Positions 1 through 8,312 of a stretch of 64,000 nucleotides of DNA are shown in pieces; within the stretch, counting starts at the first letter, position 1, and the number at the start of each line of letters is the position of its first letter. Both the position numbers and the translations under genes were made by a program. The notes below the pieces were generated by a model that saw only the letters and a program-made list of their open reading frames with translations, did not search any database and was not told the origin of the DNA. The stretch is from Parvibaculum lavamentivorans DS-1 (GTDB lineage: Bacteria > Pseudomonadota > Alphaproteobacteria > Parvibaculales > Parvibaculaceae), in the NCBI RefSeq assembly GCF_000017565.1, contig NC_009719.1, forward strand, positions 868,001 to 932,000, given 5' to 3'.

Positions 1-137
1 TGGGCGAGAGCGCCCCATTGCGCCTGCGTCAGACCGCTCACCCTGTCGTTGAAGGCGGTTTTCATGAAACGCGAATTATCGCGCAACAGAAAGCCGGTGC
101 TGCGTTCGGGGTTCTGATTGGCAGGCATGCGATCCAT
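1..137 (-). CDS. MarR-family transcriptional regulator (5' part only)
   Basis: Only the first 45 codons lie in the window; the gene continues past position 1. The reading frame gives RDNSRFMKTAFNDRV followed by LTQAQWGALA. This is the usual start of MarR proteins: helix 1, then the 'GLT.aQW..L' segment before the winged helix. MarR dimers bind short inverted repeats and are released by small ligands. The ATG at 137 is chosen; a second in-frame ATG at 128 is possible, and neither has a strong ribosome binding site. A perfect 19-bp palindrome lies 24 bases upstream, so autoregulation is likely. The regulated partner gene is not visible. Confidence 0.7.
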   Translation of the reverse strand, partial: MDRMPANQNPERSTGFLLRDNSRFMKTAFNDRVSGLTQAQWGALA

Positions 138-161
138 CCCAGAGGAAGAATGTACGGCTTC

Positions 162-180
162 TAATAAGCTTAGCTTATTA
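162..180. promoter_or_regulatory. Perfect 19-bp palindromic operator upstream of marR
   Basis: TAATAAGCT-T-AGCTTATTA: two perfect 9-base arms around one base, AT-rich in an otherwise GC-rich region, 24 bases upstream of the MarR-family start codon. Size and symmetry fit a MarR dimer site that overlaps the promoter. Binding is inferred. Confidence 0.65.
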
Positions 181-254
181 TATGAGTATGCCATTACGCA
201 GGGCAAGAGCCGATAATCTGCGGAAAAAGAAAATGGGAGATGGAAAGAGGGTTG

Positions 255-280
255 CGGCGCGGCGGCGGACCGCCGCGCCG
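255..280 (-). terminator. GC-rich hairpin downstream of the 73-aa membrane protein
   Basis: An 11-bp perfect stem (255-265 with 270-280) closes a 4-base loop, cgga. It follows the leftward gene ending at 310. The minus strand after the stem is pyrimidine-rich but has no clean T run, so intrinsic termination is possible rather than certain. The remaining 138-254 stretch holds only the MarR promoter region. Confidence 0.45.
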
Positions 281-309
281 GAAGATGGTTACGGTCGTGC
301 CTTCGCGGC

Positions 310-531
310 TCAGTAGAGAACGGCGATATAGGCCACGAAGCCGGTCGCATAAAGACCGAGCAAGCTGTAGCCGGCGGCGGTGAAGGCGTCCGACGGGCTG
401 AATTCAGTGCGGGTCTTGTGAATCTGGGCCGCGATTGCCGTCCACAGGCGTTCCACCTGGGCCGAAAGCCCGACGCTGGCAGAACGGGTCTGGGCGGCGA
501 CATGGGAGGCGAGATGCTGGGCGGTAGTCAT
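310..531 (-). CDS. Small hypothetical membrane protein (73 aa)
   Basis: I do not recognise a family. The ATG at 531 is preferred over the longer frame because AGAGG lies 7 bases upstream of it. The protein has an amphipathic N-terminal half (residues 1-45, with 'AAQTRSASVGLSAQVERLW') and ends in one hydrophobic segment, roughly residues 50-72 (AGYSLLGLYATGFVAYIAVLY), that could be a C-terminal membrane anchor. It has no cysteines and no signal peptide. A GC hairpin follows it. Codon use looks normal for the window. It stands alone between the MarR gene and the acyl-CoA synthetase, so context gives no function. Confidence 0.6.
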   Translation of the reverse strand: MTTAQHLASHVAAQTRSASVGLSAQVERLWTAIAAQIHKTRTEFSPSDAFTAAGYSLLGLYATGFVAYIAVLY

Positions 532-722
532 GGGCAAACCTCTGGTAACAAGAGTGGACTCAAGTCCGGCCTGGCCGTTTCCGCTCATTGCCCCTTTCGG
601 GATGCCGCCTCGAGTGGCGGTCTGCATCTTGGTTCAAAGATATGCTGCATTGCACAAACTGACAAGATGTCAGTGAGTGAATATTTCGTGGCAGCGCATG
701 ACTTTTTGACGCAGGGCATGAA

Positions 723-748
723 AAAAAGGGCGGAAGACCGCCCTTTTT
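723..748 (-). terminator. Rho-independent terminator (bidirectional)
   Basis: An 11-bp stem (723-733 with 738-748) has the core GGGCGG/CCGCCC, loop aaga, and A/T tracts on both sides. It lies directly after the stop codon of the leftward acyl-CoA synthetase and could work in both directions. Confidence 0.85.
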
Positions 749-764
749 ATTCGCGTGGGCGAGA

Positions 765-2315
765 TCAGATCTGGCGGCCCGCCTGCTGCCAATAGGGCTC
801 GCGCAGCTTGCGCTTGAAGATCTTGCCCGAATCCTCGCGCGGCAGATCGTTCTGAAACTCGACCCGCTTCGGCACCTTGTAGCCGGCCACCCGCTCTCGG
901 AGAAAGGCTTTGACGTCCGCTTCCGAAAGCCCGGCGCCCGGCTGCTGCTGGACGACGGCGCAGAGCGACTCCCCGAACTCCTCGTCCGGGATGCCGAAAA
1001 CCGCGCAATCGCCGACGCCCGGCATCTTGTGAAGCTCGGCCTCGATTTCGGCCGGGTAGATGTTGACCCCGCCCGAGATCACCATGTCCTTGGCGCGGTC
1101 GCAGAGATAGAGAAAGCCGTCTTCGTCGAGATAGCCGATATCGCCGAGTGCGATGAGGCCGGCCTTTTCGGCCTTGCGCCGCTTCTCGTCGTCGCCGTGA
1201 TAGGTGAAGTCGGGAATGGCGGGAATGCGGCAGACGATTTCGCCTGTCGCACCGGCTGCAAGCTCCTCGCCATTCTCGCCGAGCACCATGACCTTCGCGC
1301 CCTGGACCGCCTTGCCGACGGTGCCGGGATGCTTGAGATATTGTTCGGAGTTGCAGAAGACGACCGCGCCCGTTTCGGTGCCGCCGTAATATTCATTAAT
1401 GACGGGCCCCCACCAAGCGATCATGGCCTGCTTCACGTGAACGGGGCAGGGCGCCGCCGCATGAACGACGAAGCGCAGCGACGACAGGTCGTATTTTTTC
1501 TTTACCTCATCGGGCAATTTCAGCAGGCGGACGAACATGGTGGGCACCATGTGGAGATGCGTGACCTTGTAGGTGTCGATCATCTGCAGCAATTCTTCGG
1601 GATCGAAGCGGGGCTGCAGGATGACATTGGCGCCGACGCGGAAGGCGAAGAGCCCGTAGGCATTGGGCGCGGAGTGATACATGGGGCCGGTGACGACCGT
1701 GACCATGTTCTGCGGCTCGCCATATTCGGGGCTGAAACCCATGACGGTGCCGACGACCTGGCCCCAGGCGGCGGCCTGTTCCGCCGTCGGCGCGGCGCGG
1801 CGCACGCCCTTCGGATGGCCGGTGGTGCCGGATGTGTAGATCATCGAGCCGGGCGCCTCGGCGGGGCCGGCGGTGATCGGCGGGAACTGCGCGAGCCATT
1901 GGCCCCAGTCCTGCGTGCCGGCCGGGAGCTTCGCGGCTTCGGCGGAGAGACCATAGGCCGAGACGATTTCGGCCGGCGTCTCGACGACGAAAACGGGGAC
2001 GTTCTTCGGCAGCGCCTTTTCGATGCCACGCCAGAGATCGGCATGGATGACGATCGCCTTGGCGCCCGAATTCTCGAAGATGTAGCGCGCCTCGTCCGGC
2101 GAATTGTGCCAGTTGACGGGTGTCGAATAGGCGCCTACGAGACCCGCCGCCGCGGATGCCTCGAAGAAAGGAAAATCGTTCCGTAGATAGACCGCGACGA
2201 CATCGCCCGCGCCTATGCCGAGGCTGGCAAAGCCGCTGGCGGCGCGCGCCGCCCGCTCCGCCAGGCCCGATATTTCCGCTACCCGCTTGCCGGACCTGAC
2301 TGCCGCTGCGCCCAT
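765..2315 (-). CDS. Acyl-CoA synthetase (AMP-forming)
   Basis: ANL-superfamily ligase that adenylates a carboxylic acid and transfers the acyl group to CoA. The AMP-binding P-loop YTSGTTGHPKG is near residues 160-170, the YYGGTETG A5-type motif is in the middle, the hinge region DRAKDMVISGG and the following GVNIYP are near residue 410, and the catalytic-lysine segment SGKIFKRKL puts Lys at about 498. The 516-residue length is normal. GGGAGGA lies 6 bases before the ATG. The central HAAAPCP...WWGPVI...EYY segment closely resembles the second synthetase at 52150-53703, so the two are paralogues. The substrate (fatty, steroid-side-chain or aromatic acid) cannot be read from sequence. Confidence 0.9.
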   Translation of the reverse strand: MGAAAVRSGKRVAEISGLAERAARAASGFASLGIGAGDVVAVYLRNDFPFFEASAAAGLVGAYSTPVNWHNSPDEARYIFENSGAKAIVIHADLWRGIEKALPKNVPVFVVETPAEIVSAYGLSAEAAKLPAGTQDWGQWLAQFPPITAGPAEAPGSMIYTSGTTGHPKGVRRAAPTAEQAAAWGQVVGTVMGFSPEYGEPQNMVTVVTGPMYHSAPNAYGLFAFRVGANVILQPRFDPEELLQMIDTYKVTHLHMVPTMFVRLLKLPDEVKKKYDLSSLRFVVHAAAPCPVHVKQAMIAWWGPVINEYYGGTETGAVVFCNSEQYLKHPGTVGKAVQGAKVMVLGENGEELAAGATGEIVCRIPAIPDFTYHGDDEKRRKAEKAGLIALGDIGYLDEDGFLYLCDRAKDMVISGGVNIYPAEIEAELHKMPGVGDCAVFGIPDEEFGESLCAVVQQQPGAGLSEADVKAFLRERVAGYKVPKRVEFQNDLPREDSGKIFKRKLREPYWQQAGRQI

Positions 2316-2569
2316 TGCCGCTCCTCCCCGGAAGACATTGTTATTGAGGGAATAGTAGCAGCCGCGAGGGCGGGGAAAACCGCCAATCGGGCCGGGCGGC
2401 CTGCCCTTGTTGGGCTAGAAGGCGGCGCCTGACGTTGCGTCGGCCTCGCATATGTATTTTCCGTAACGGCGATGGAACCCGAATGGAACCGGCGCGTTTT
2501 CTTGCAGTTCCTCGTTTCTACCGGTGCCGGGTGGCGCCGGATTCCCGTCACCAAGGATGGAGACTTTTT

Positions 2570-2767
2570 ATGTTGCGCAAGACACTCATCGGGTTCGCGA
2601 TTCTTCTGCCCATGATGGGCGGCCTGGCTGCCTGCGACGACCAGGGCCCGGCGGAAGAAGCCGGCGAGGCGCTGGATGAAGCCGGCGAAGACATCGGCAA
2701 CGCATTCGACAATTCCGGCCCGATGGAAGATGCGGGTGAGGAAATCGACGACGCCACCGGTAACTGA
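2570..2767 (+). CDS. Small acidic lipoprotein (65 aa)
   Basis: The start ATG at 2570 follows AAGGATGGAG. The N-terminus is a lipoprotein signal peptide: MLRK, a hydrophobic core, and the lipobox LAAC with Cys at residue 22. The mature part is about 43 residues and almost entirely Asp, Glu, Ala and Gly. It carries loosely repeated (E)EAGE.LDEAGED and EDAGEEIDDATG units that would form one or two acidic amphipathic helices. It is probably anchored to the periplasmic face of a membrane. It lacks the features of entericidin. Function unknown. A strong hairpin follows the gene. Confidence 0.7.
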   Translation: MLRKTLIGFAILLPMMGGLAACDDQGPAEEAGEALDEAGEDIGNAFDNSGPMEDAGEEIDDATGN

Positions 2768-2819
2768 ACGGGCCGCCATGCCTTGAGCATGGTTCCGAAA
2801 GTATGTTGCGTATGAGTTG

Positions 2820-2849
2820 GAAGCCCGCCGATTCCCCCCGGCGGGCTTC
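2820..2849 (+). terminator. Hairpin terminator between convergent genes
   Basis: A perfect 11-bp stem (GAAGCCCGCCG at 2820-2830 with CGGCGGGCTTC at 2839-2849) has an 8-base loop and is followed by tcttc. It sits between the lipoprotein gene and the leftward PLP enzyme and probably serves both. Confidence 0.7.
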
Positions 2850-2857
2850 TTCATGTC

Positions 2858-4093
2858 TCAGCTGTAGCGCGCTTCCCGCTTCTTGCCTTCATTGCCGGCT
2901 TTCACTTCGCCAAGTGCCCATTCGAGATCGGCGAGGTAGGTGCCCGTCACCTGCGCGTGGAAAGGCGAGAGCATGAGATGGAGCCCCTTCGGCTCGGTCG
3001 TCAGGCTGGTGAACCAGCCGCGCTCGAAAAGCTTGCCCCAGACAGCGAAGGGGTCTTCCTCATCATGTGTGAAGGAGACGATGCCGAGCTGCGGACGGCC
3101 GAGCACGCGGAAGCCGAGCTTCGCGATGCCCGCCTCGATTGCCTCGCGCGCGTCCGTCACCTGTTTGTGCTTTGCGCGATAGCCTTCCTCGCCGAGGAAA
3201 TTCATGACGGCCCACGCCGCCGCGATGGCGCCGCCTGGCCGCGTGCCGGCAAGCGTCGGCGTGACCATCCGCCCGCCCGGCCAGTCCGCGCAGTCGAAGA
3301 TCATATGCGCGCGAAGTTCTTCCGAACGGAAGAGGACGGTGGAGGCACCCTTGGCGCAATAGCCGTATTTGTGCAGGTCCGCCGACATGGAGGAGACGGA
3401 GGGCACCTCGAAATCGAAAGGCGGAATGTCGCCGCCATTCATGCGGACGAAGGGCGCGATATAGCCGCCGACACAGGCATCGACATGGAGCCAGAGGTTT
3501 TTCTTCTCGGCGAGCTTGCCCAGCGCCTCGATGGGATCGATCAGGCCATAGGGAAAGCAGGGCGCGGAGCCGACCAGCATGATGGTGTTGGCATCGATCT
3601 TCTTTTCCATCGCACCGACATCGGCGAGAAGATCGGCGCAGGGCACGCGCCGCATTTCGATTTCCATCATCTTCGCCGCCTTGTCGAAGGCGGGATGCGC
3701 GGACCAGGGCGCGACGATGTTGCACTGGCCCGTGACGCCCTTTGTCTTGCGCGCGAAATCGCGGGCGGTCTTGATCGCCATGGTGATCGAATCCGTGCCG
3801 CCCGAGGTGATGTTGCCGACGGAGCCGTCCGGCCCGTGCAGGAGGCCGAGGCCCATCGAGACCACCTCGTCCTCCATCTGTTTCAGGCTCGGAAAGGCCA
3901 TCGGCCCGAGGCCGTTTTCCGACATGAACATCGCATAGGCTTCCTTCTGGACCTGTGCGACCTCGGGACCGGCATTGAAGACATAGACGGCGGTCTTGCC
4001 GTCGCGCCATTTGACGTCGTGGGAGCCGCGGGCTTCCATTTCCGTCTTCAATTCGCTCCAGTCCTTGCCCTTTTTCGGCAGCGTCGTTCCCAT
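2858..4093 (-). CDS. Sphingosine-1-phosphate-lyase-like PLP enzyme
   Basis: Fold-type I, group II decarboxylase-like protein of 411 residues. GNITSGGTDS (93-102) is the phosphate-binding segment, LHVDACVGGY (202-211) holds the cofactor-pairing Asp, and SADLHKYG (237-244) carries the PLP-binding Lys242. The HKYG-YCAKGAS context matches the sphingosine-phosphate lyase branch rather than glutamate decarboxylase. The membrane anchor of the eukaryotic enzyme is absent, as in bacterial homologues. The reaction would be cleavage of a phosphorylated long-chain base to phosphoethanolamine and an aldehyde. That substrate is inferred from family only. AGGAG precedes the ATG. It is a lone gene, 54 bases after ycnI on the same strand. 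Confidence 0.8.
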   Translation of the reverse strand: MGTTLPKKGKDWSELKTEMEARGSHDVKWRDGKTAVYVFNAGPEVAQVQKEAYAMFMSENGLGPMAFPSLKQMEDEVVSMGLGLLHGPDGSVGNITSGGTDSITMAIKTARDFARKTKGVTGQCNIVAPWSAHPAFDKAAKMMEIEMRRVPCADLLADVGAMEKKIDANTIMLVGSAPCFPYGLIDPIEALGKLAEKKNLWLHVDACVGGYIAPFVRMNGGDIPPFDFEVPSVSSMSADLHKYGYCAKGASTVLFRSEELRAHMIFDCADWPGGRMVTPTLAGTRPGGAIAAAWAVMNFLGEEGYRAKHKQVTDAREAIEAGIAKLGFRVLGRPQLGIVSFTHDEEDPFAVWGKLFERGWFTSLTTEPKGLHLMLSPFHAQVTGTYLADLEWALGEVKAGNEGKKREARYS

Positions 4094-4147
4094 GCCGGCT
4101 CTCCTGTCGTTGCTGGAGAGAGACTAGCAGATCGGCGCCGCGAGGCA

Positions 4148-4684
4148 TCAATGATGATGCTCATGGCCCTCGCCATGGATCAGCATGAGGGCGGGAGCGG
4201 GCCTCTTGAGCGAGTGCGGATCGACGCCCGGCGCGGCGAATTCGTCCCAGGCGATCGAGCCTTTCTCGCAGGTCTGCTCGACCGGGAAGAAGAGCATCAT
4301 GGCTTCGGGGTCGGAGGGGAGCTTCGCGAGGAAGGCGAATTCGTCGAACTGGTCGTCGGGCAGGGGCCCTCCCTGCCACGTGACCTTCACCACGCCTTCC
4401 GACACCGGCTTGCCATGCACTTCATAGGTTTGGGTGTAAGCGGCTTTTTCGGTCGCGACGGTCCAGCCGGGCTTCGGCTGCGCCTTCACGGAGATGACAC
4501 CTTCGGGAATGCGCATCGAGACGGCGGTGGTCGCCGAGCCGTCGCAGCCATGCGGCACGCGGAAGGACGCCTTGTAGTAGCTCCCCGCCTGCGCGCTCTC
4601 CTCACCGAGCGTGACATGGGCCGAGGCGGGCGCGGCCGCCGCGAAAATCGCGGCGGCGCAGAGAGCAATGGAAAGATGTTTCAT
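4148..4684 (-). CDS. YcnI-like (DUF1775) periplasmic copper protein
   Basis: A 178-residue exported protein. The signal peptide ends ...PASA and leaves His23 as the first mature residue (HVTLGEES). An N-terminal His is the copper ligand in YcnI-type proteins. The body has the DUF1775 pattern (FRVPHGC, IPEGV, KPGWTV, VTWQGG). The C-terminus is His-rich (HGEGHEHHH), a further possible metal site. GGGAG precedes the ATG. It is the last gene of an operon after the TonB receptor (11-base gap) and the DUF2946 gene. That order points to periplasmic copper handling or uptake. The metal is inferred from family and neighbours. Confidence 0.85.
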   Translation of the reverse strand: MKHLSIALCAAAIFAAAAPASAHVTLGEESAQAGSYYKASFRVPHGCDGSATTAVSMRIPEGVISVKAQPKPGWTVATEKAAYTQTYEVHGKPVSEGVVKVTWQGGPLPDDQFDEFAFLAKLPSDPEAMMLFFPVEQTCEKGSIAWDEFAAPGVDPHSLKRPAPALMLIHGEGHEHHH

Positions 4685-4695
4685 CGTTATTCTCC

Positions 4696-6840
4696 CTAGA
4701 AGGCGAGTTTGAGACCGGCAAAGAAGCTGCGGCCTTCGCCCGGATAGAAGACGTTGGTTGAGACCGCCGGGTCTGTCGCGTCGGTGATGGTGCTGTAGGT
4801 GGAAATGTAGTTCTCGTCGGTCAGATTGCGCGCATCGAGAAAGAGGCGAACGCCCTTGGCGATGTCGACGCCGCCTTCAAGCCCGAGCGTCGCATAGCCC
4901 GGCGCTTCGAGATTGTTTGCGTAATCGACATAGCCGCCATCCGGCACCCATTCGACTTTCGGCGCGATGTCCCAGCCGAGACCGTTCGGCGCCGGCGACT
5001 TGTAGCGCAGTGCGGCGACATAGACATGGGGCGGCATGCCGGCGAGCTTGTTGTCGCCATAGACCGCATCGCCATCGAAGCTGAAGTCGCTGAACATATA
5101 GGCCTGTTCGAGCAGAAGGCGGCTCCCCTCCGGCAACAGTTTGTTCACGCCATAGGCGCCGATGTCGAGCGTGAGCGACGCTTCGATACCCTGATGGATC
5201 GTCTCGTCGGCATTGAGGGTCAAGGGCGGACTACCGGGGACCACGGTGAAGGAGATGAGTTCGCCTTTCACCTCGGCCCGGTAGAGCGCGACGTCCCATG
5301 CGGCGGTGGCTGACGTGCCGCGCGTGCCGATTTCCGCCGTCCAGGCGCGCTGCGGATCGAGCGGCACGAACTGGAAGACGGTTGCCTGCACGAGTTCCGA
5401 GAAGGTCGGCGGCTCGTAGCTGCGCGTGACATTGGTATAGGCCTGCGCGTTCTCCGCGAAGTCCCACAACACACCGGCGCGCGGGCTCACCGTGCTGTAG
5501 GAACTGCTGTCGCTCTGGGCGGGCACAAGATCGTTGGTGAACTTGCGCCGCGAATGGATGGCCTGCGCACCGCCGACAAGGGCGACGGTCGGCACGACAT
5601 AGAACTGGTTTTCGAGATAGAGGCGGAGATTGGTGGATTCCTGCGTGCCGCTCGCCTGCAACGCGCCGCGCGACCCGGCATTGTTTGTGTATTGCTTCGC
5701 ATCGACCTCGCCCCATGAAACATCGCCGCCGACCGTGACGATGTTGCGGTGCCCGGCAAGCGTGCCTTCGTCGCTGTAGCGCGTGAAGGCGCCGGCGAGC
5801 GGCCCGCGCTGATCGAGCACGCGGAAGATGGGGTGGTACAGGCGCTTGTAGCCGACATAGCCGCCGAATTCGAGCGTGCCGCCATTGTCGAGGTCGAGCG
5901 CGGTCTTGTTGGCGAAGCGGAGCGAACGGACATTGCGTTGCTCATTGCGTGAGACGCTCAGCGGATTGGCCATTTCGGGGTCGTTCTCGGCCTGGGCCAG
6001 TGTCAGCGTGCCCGGGAGATCCTGATCGACGACGTTGGAGAGGAGATAGAAGCGGGTCTCGGCGCGCTCATTGAAGCGGTGGCCGATATTGCCGGAGAAA
6101 CGGATGCTCTCCTCGCGCTCATGGTCGCGGAAACCTTCGACGAGATTGCCGGTCATGGCGGCGAAAACGTCGGTGGCGCCGTAGACGCGCGCCGCCTGCA
6201 TATGGACGCGCGCGGTGCCGTGACTGCCGCCTTCGATGCGGAAGAGATTTTCGGCGGAGGCCGTGTGGCCGGACGGCATGACGAAGTTGATCGCGCCGCC
6301 GAGTGTGGACGAACCGAAGCGCAGGCCGTTGCCGCCCTTGTGGACCTCGATGTGCTGCGCGATCAGCGGATCGATTTCCTGGAAGTCCGCCGCGCCGTCG
6401 GCGAGGTTGAACGGAATACCGTCCTGCATGATTTCAAGGCCGCGCATATGGAAACTGCGGCTGAGGCCGGAGCCGCGAATGGAGAGGCGAACCTCCGCGC
6501 CGAACCGCTTGCGCGCATAGACGCCGGGCGTGAAGTCCATCACGTCTTCGATGTTATGGGCGTAGCTGTCTTCATAGCGCGTGGCAGGGACGAGGCTGAC
6601 GGCACCGGGCATGCGCGACATCTCCCGCTGCGCCTCGATGACGCCGGGTACGGTGAGCGTGCCGGAAGGATGAACGGCGGGGTCGAGACCCGACAGAGGG
6701 TTTTCGTTAGCTTCATCGGCGGTGATGACGATCTGCGGGAGGGTGACGGCGCCGCTTTCCGCCGTTTGGGCGAAAGCGGGGGAAGCGAGAAACGGCGCCG
6801 CAAGCGCCGCCCCGCGAAGGAGCGAGAAGGTATTTTTCAT
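4696..6840 (-). CDS. TonB-dependent outer-membrane receptor, probably metal/copper
   Basis: 714 residues. Signal peptide cleaved after ASPAFA, TonB-box-like LPQIVITA at about residues 34-41, plug domain with RLSIRGSGLSRSFHMRG and GGAINFVMPSG, then a 22-strand barrel ending in the aromatic terminus FFAGLKLAF. The receptor takes up a ligand across the outer membrane with TonB-ExbBD energy. It sits between a DUF2946 gene upstream (83-base gap) and ycnI downstream, which suggests a copper complex or another metallophore. The plug motifs resemble FecA/IroN-like receptors, so a ferric chelate is the alternative. The start at 6840 has AGGG nearby. Confidence 0.85.
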   Translation of the reverse strand: MKNTFSLLRGAALAAPFLASPAFAQTAESGAVTLPQIVITADEANENPLSGLDPAVHPSGTLTVPGVIEAQREMSRMPGAVSLVPATRYEDSYAHNIEDVMDFTPGVYARKRFGAEVRLSIRGSGLSRSFHMRGLEIMQDGIPFNLADGAADFQEIDPLIAQHIEVHKGGNGLRFGSSTLGGAINFVMPSGHTASAENLFRIEGGSHGTARVHMQAARVYGATDVFAAMTGNLVEGFRDHEREESIRFSGNIGHRFNERAETRFYLLSNVVDQDLPGTLTLAQAENDPEMANPLSVSRNEQRNVRSLRFANKTALDLDNGGTLEFGGYVGYKRLYHPIFRVLDQRGPLAGAFTRYSDEGTLAGHRNIVTVGGDVSWGEVDAKQYTNNAGSRGALQASGTQESTNLRLYLENQFYVVPTVALVGGAQAIHSRRKFTNDLVPAQSDSSSYSTVSPRAGVLWDFAENAQAYTNVTRSYEPPTFSELVQATVFQFVPLDPQRAWTAEIGTRGTSATAAWDVALYRAEVKGELISFTVVPGSPPLTLNADETIHQGIEASLTLDIGAYGVNKLLPEGSRLLLEQAYMFSDFSFDGDAVYGDNKLAGMPPHVYVAALRYKSPAPNGLGWDIAPKVEWVPDGGYVDYANNLEAPGYATLGLEGGVDIAKGVRLFLDARNLTDENYISTYSTITDATDPAVSTNVFYPGEGRSFFAGLKLAF

Positions 6841-6923
6841 GTTGCCCTGACTGCATGGCTCGCGCCTGCTGGCGGCGAGGCGCTGCAGGCGTCGTTATGA
6901 CACTGGGAAGAAGTAGCGTGCCG

Positions 6924-7319
6924 TCAGGCGGGAGGGGCGCGGGGATGGGTCGTCGAGGCGAAGACGCCCGAGGCGACCGAATAGACGGCCGCGAGAGGCG
7001 CGGGAAGCGCCCAGGCCGGACCGGCGACCATGAGATGCGATGCGAGCGTGGCCGCGCAATGATGGACGCAGGATTTGCAGTCATGGCTCGCCTTGCCGGG
7101 CGAAGCGGGCTCGACGGGATTGCCTTCGGCGTCGATATAGACCGTCTTCGCCTCGCCACCCGAACAGATGACGGTTTCGAGCAAGTCCTGCGTGGCCGTG
7201 CTGGAAAGCTGGAAGGCGAGAGGCGCCGCGACGTGAAGGAAGATCGCCAGAAGGGCGAGCAAAGGCCCGGCGCCAAAGCGCGCCCGCCGGTTCAGCCCAT
7301 ATGACGAATTCGTCCCCAT
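6924..7319 (-). CDS. DUF2946 protein, Cys/His-rich
   Basis: A 131-residue protein with an N-terminal hydrophobic segment (about 17-37) and a cysteine/histidine cluster: Cys52, then Cys81-x2-Cys84-x-His-His-Cys88. This CxxCxHHC pattern is typical of DUF2946 proteins, which are often found beside copper TonB receptors. A second hydrophobic stretch (about 90-115) follows. It probably sits in the inner membrane with the metal-binding loop in the periplasm. AGGA lies 5 bases before the ATG. It is the first gene of the operon with the receptor and ycnI. The crotonase gene 70 bases upstream is on the same strand, so read-through is possible. Confidence 0.75.
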   Translation of the reverse strand: MGTNSSYGLNRRARFGAGPLLALLAIFLHVAAPLAFQLSSTATQDLLETVICSGGEAKTVYIDAEGNPVEPASPGKASHDCKSCVHHCAATLASHLMVAGPAWALPAPLAAVYSVASGVFASTTHPRAPPA

Positions 7320-7389
7320 GACGACGATCCTAACCGGGCGGCGCGACGGAGGCTATGACCATTGCGCGCACATCTTGTCGCAGTTGGGG

Positions 7390-8199
7390 TCATTTACCTT
7401 TGAATTTGGGTTCCCGCTTGTCGAAGAAAGCCTTCACGCCCTCGCGGACATCGGCGCTGGGGTTCGTGACCATGACGGAGAGGGCGGCATCGCCCAGCGA
7501 CTGTTCGAGCGACAGCGTCTGGCCCCGCATCATCATGGACTTGGCGAGGCGGACGGCGAGCGGCGCGCGGGCAGCAAGACCTCGCGCAAGCTCCATCACA
7601 CGGGCCTCGAGCGCGGCGGCGGGAACGACCTCGGTGACAAGGCCGAGATCTTCCGCCTCGTCCGCACTGTAGACCTCGGCGAGCATGGTCATCTTGAGCG
7701 CGAGGTCGAGACCCATGAAGCGGGGAAAGAACCAGGCGCCGCCCTCATCCGGCAAGAGACCGAAACGGCCCGATGTATCGCCGAGCTTTGCCGTGTCGGC
7801 GGCAATCCGCATATCGCAGGAGAGAGCAAGCGTGAGCCCGCCCGCGACGGCGGGGCCGTTCACCATGGCGATGGTCGGCTTGTCGAGGCGCGAGAAGGCG
7901 AGGATGACGCGATGCATGCCGTCGCGCATTTCGCGGCCATGCGAAAGCTGCGTCTTCATCAGCGCCTCATGCTCCTCGTCCGCGCCGCTGATATCGCCAC
8001 CGGCGCAGAAGCCGCGCCCGGCGCCTGTAAGGATGAGGCATCGGAGATCGTCGTCGCGGAGATAGATGTCGAGCGCCTCGACGAGTTCCGCGCAAAGCAG
8101 CGTCGAATAGGCGTTCATTTGAGCCGGGCGATTGAGCGTCACTTTCGCAATGTGAGGCTCGGGCGTCTCGAAAAGAATTTCGCGGAAATCGGCGGCCAT
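7390..8199 (-). CDS. Enoyl-CoA hydratase/isomerase family protein
   Basis: Crotonase-fold protein of 269 residues, starting at the ATG at 8199 because GGGGAG lies 8 bases upstream; the longer frame lacks this. The oxyanion-hole segments are GAGRGFCAGGDI and NGPAVAGGLTLALSCDMRIAAD, followed by GLLPDEGGAWFFPRF, where the Pro-Asp-Glu region aligns with the acid/base position. It probably hydrates or isomerises an acyl-CoA in beta-oxidation. It is divergent from another crotonase at 8313, with a 113-base shared promoter region. The exact substrate is unknown. Confidence 0.88.
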   Translation of the reverse strand: MAADFREILFETPEPHIAKVTLNRPAQMNAYSTLLCAELVEALDIYLRDDDLRCLILTGAGRGFCAGGDISGADEEHEALMKTQLSHGREMRDGMHRVILAFSRLDKPTIAMVNGPAVAGGLTLALSCDMRIAADTAKLGDTSGRFGLLPDEGGAWFFPRFMGLDLALKMTMLAEVYSADEAEDLGLVTEVVPAAALEARVMELARGLAARAPLAVRLAKSMMMRGQTLSLEQSLGDAALSVMVTNPSADVREGVKAFFDKREPKFKGK

Positions 8200-8256
8200 T
8201 TCGGTTCTCCCCGCTGGTTTTGCTTCGACACTTCTCAAAGGGTGCAAGCTTCTGCT

Positions 8257-8262
8257 TATACT
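8257..8262 (+). promoter_or_regulatory. Possible -10 element for the crotonase at 8313
   Basis: TATACT, about 50 bases before the rightward crotonase start and in the only AT-rich part of the divergent spacer (8200-8312). No convincing -35 is seen, so this is a weak assignment. Confidence 0.3.
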
Positions 8263-8312
8263 GACGCAAACGGCATCGACAAGAAAGCCACGTGGAAACG
8301 AGGGAGGAAATC

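Noticed and set aside
1029-2186. A 385-codon plus-strand frame opposite the acyl-CoA synthetase
   Set aside because: The minus-strand synthetase has all family motifs; the plus frame has no motif or start signal and is the usual GC-rich antisense artefact.
2570-2767. Entericidin-like toxin/antitoxin lipoprotein
   Set aside because: The mature part is an acidic Ala/Gly/Glu repeat with none of the entericidin sequence.
2957-4699. A 580-codon plus-strand frame
   Set aside because: It runs opposite the PLP enzyme and ycnI and shows no recognisable domain; an antisense artefact.
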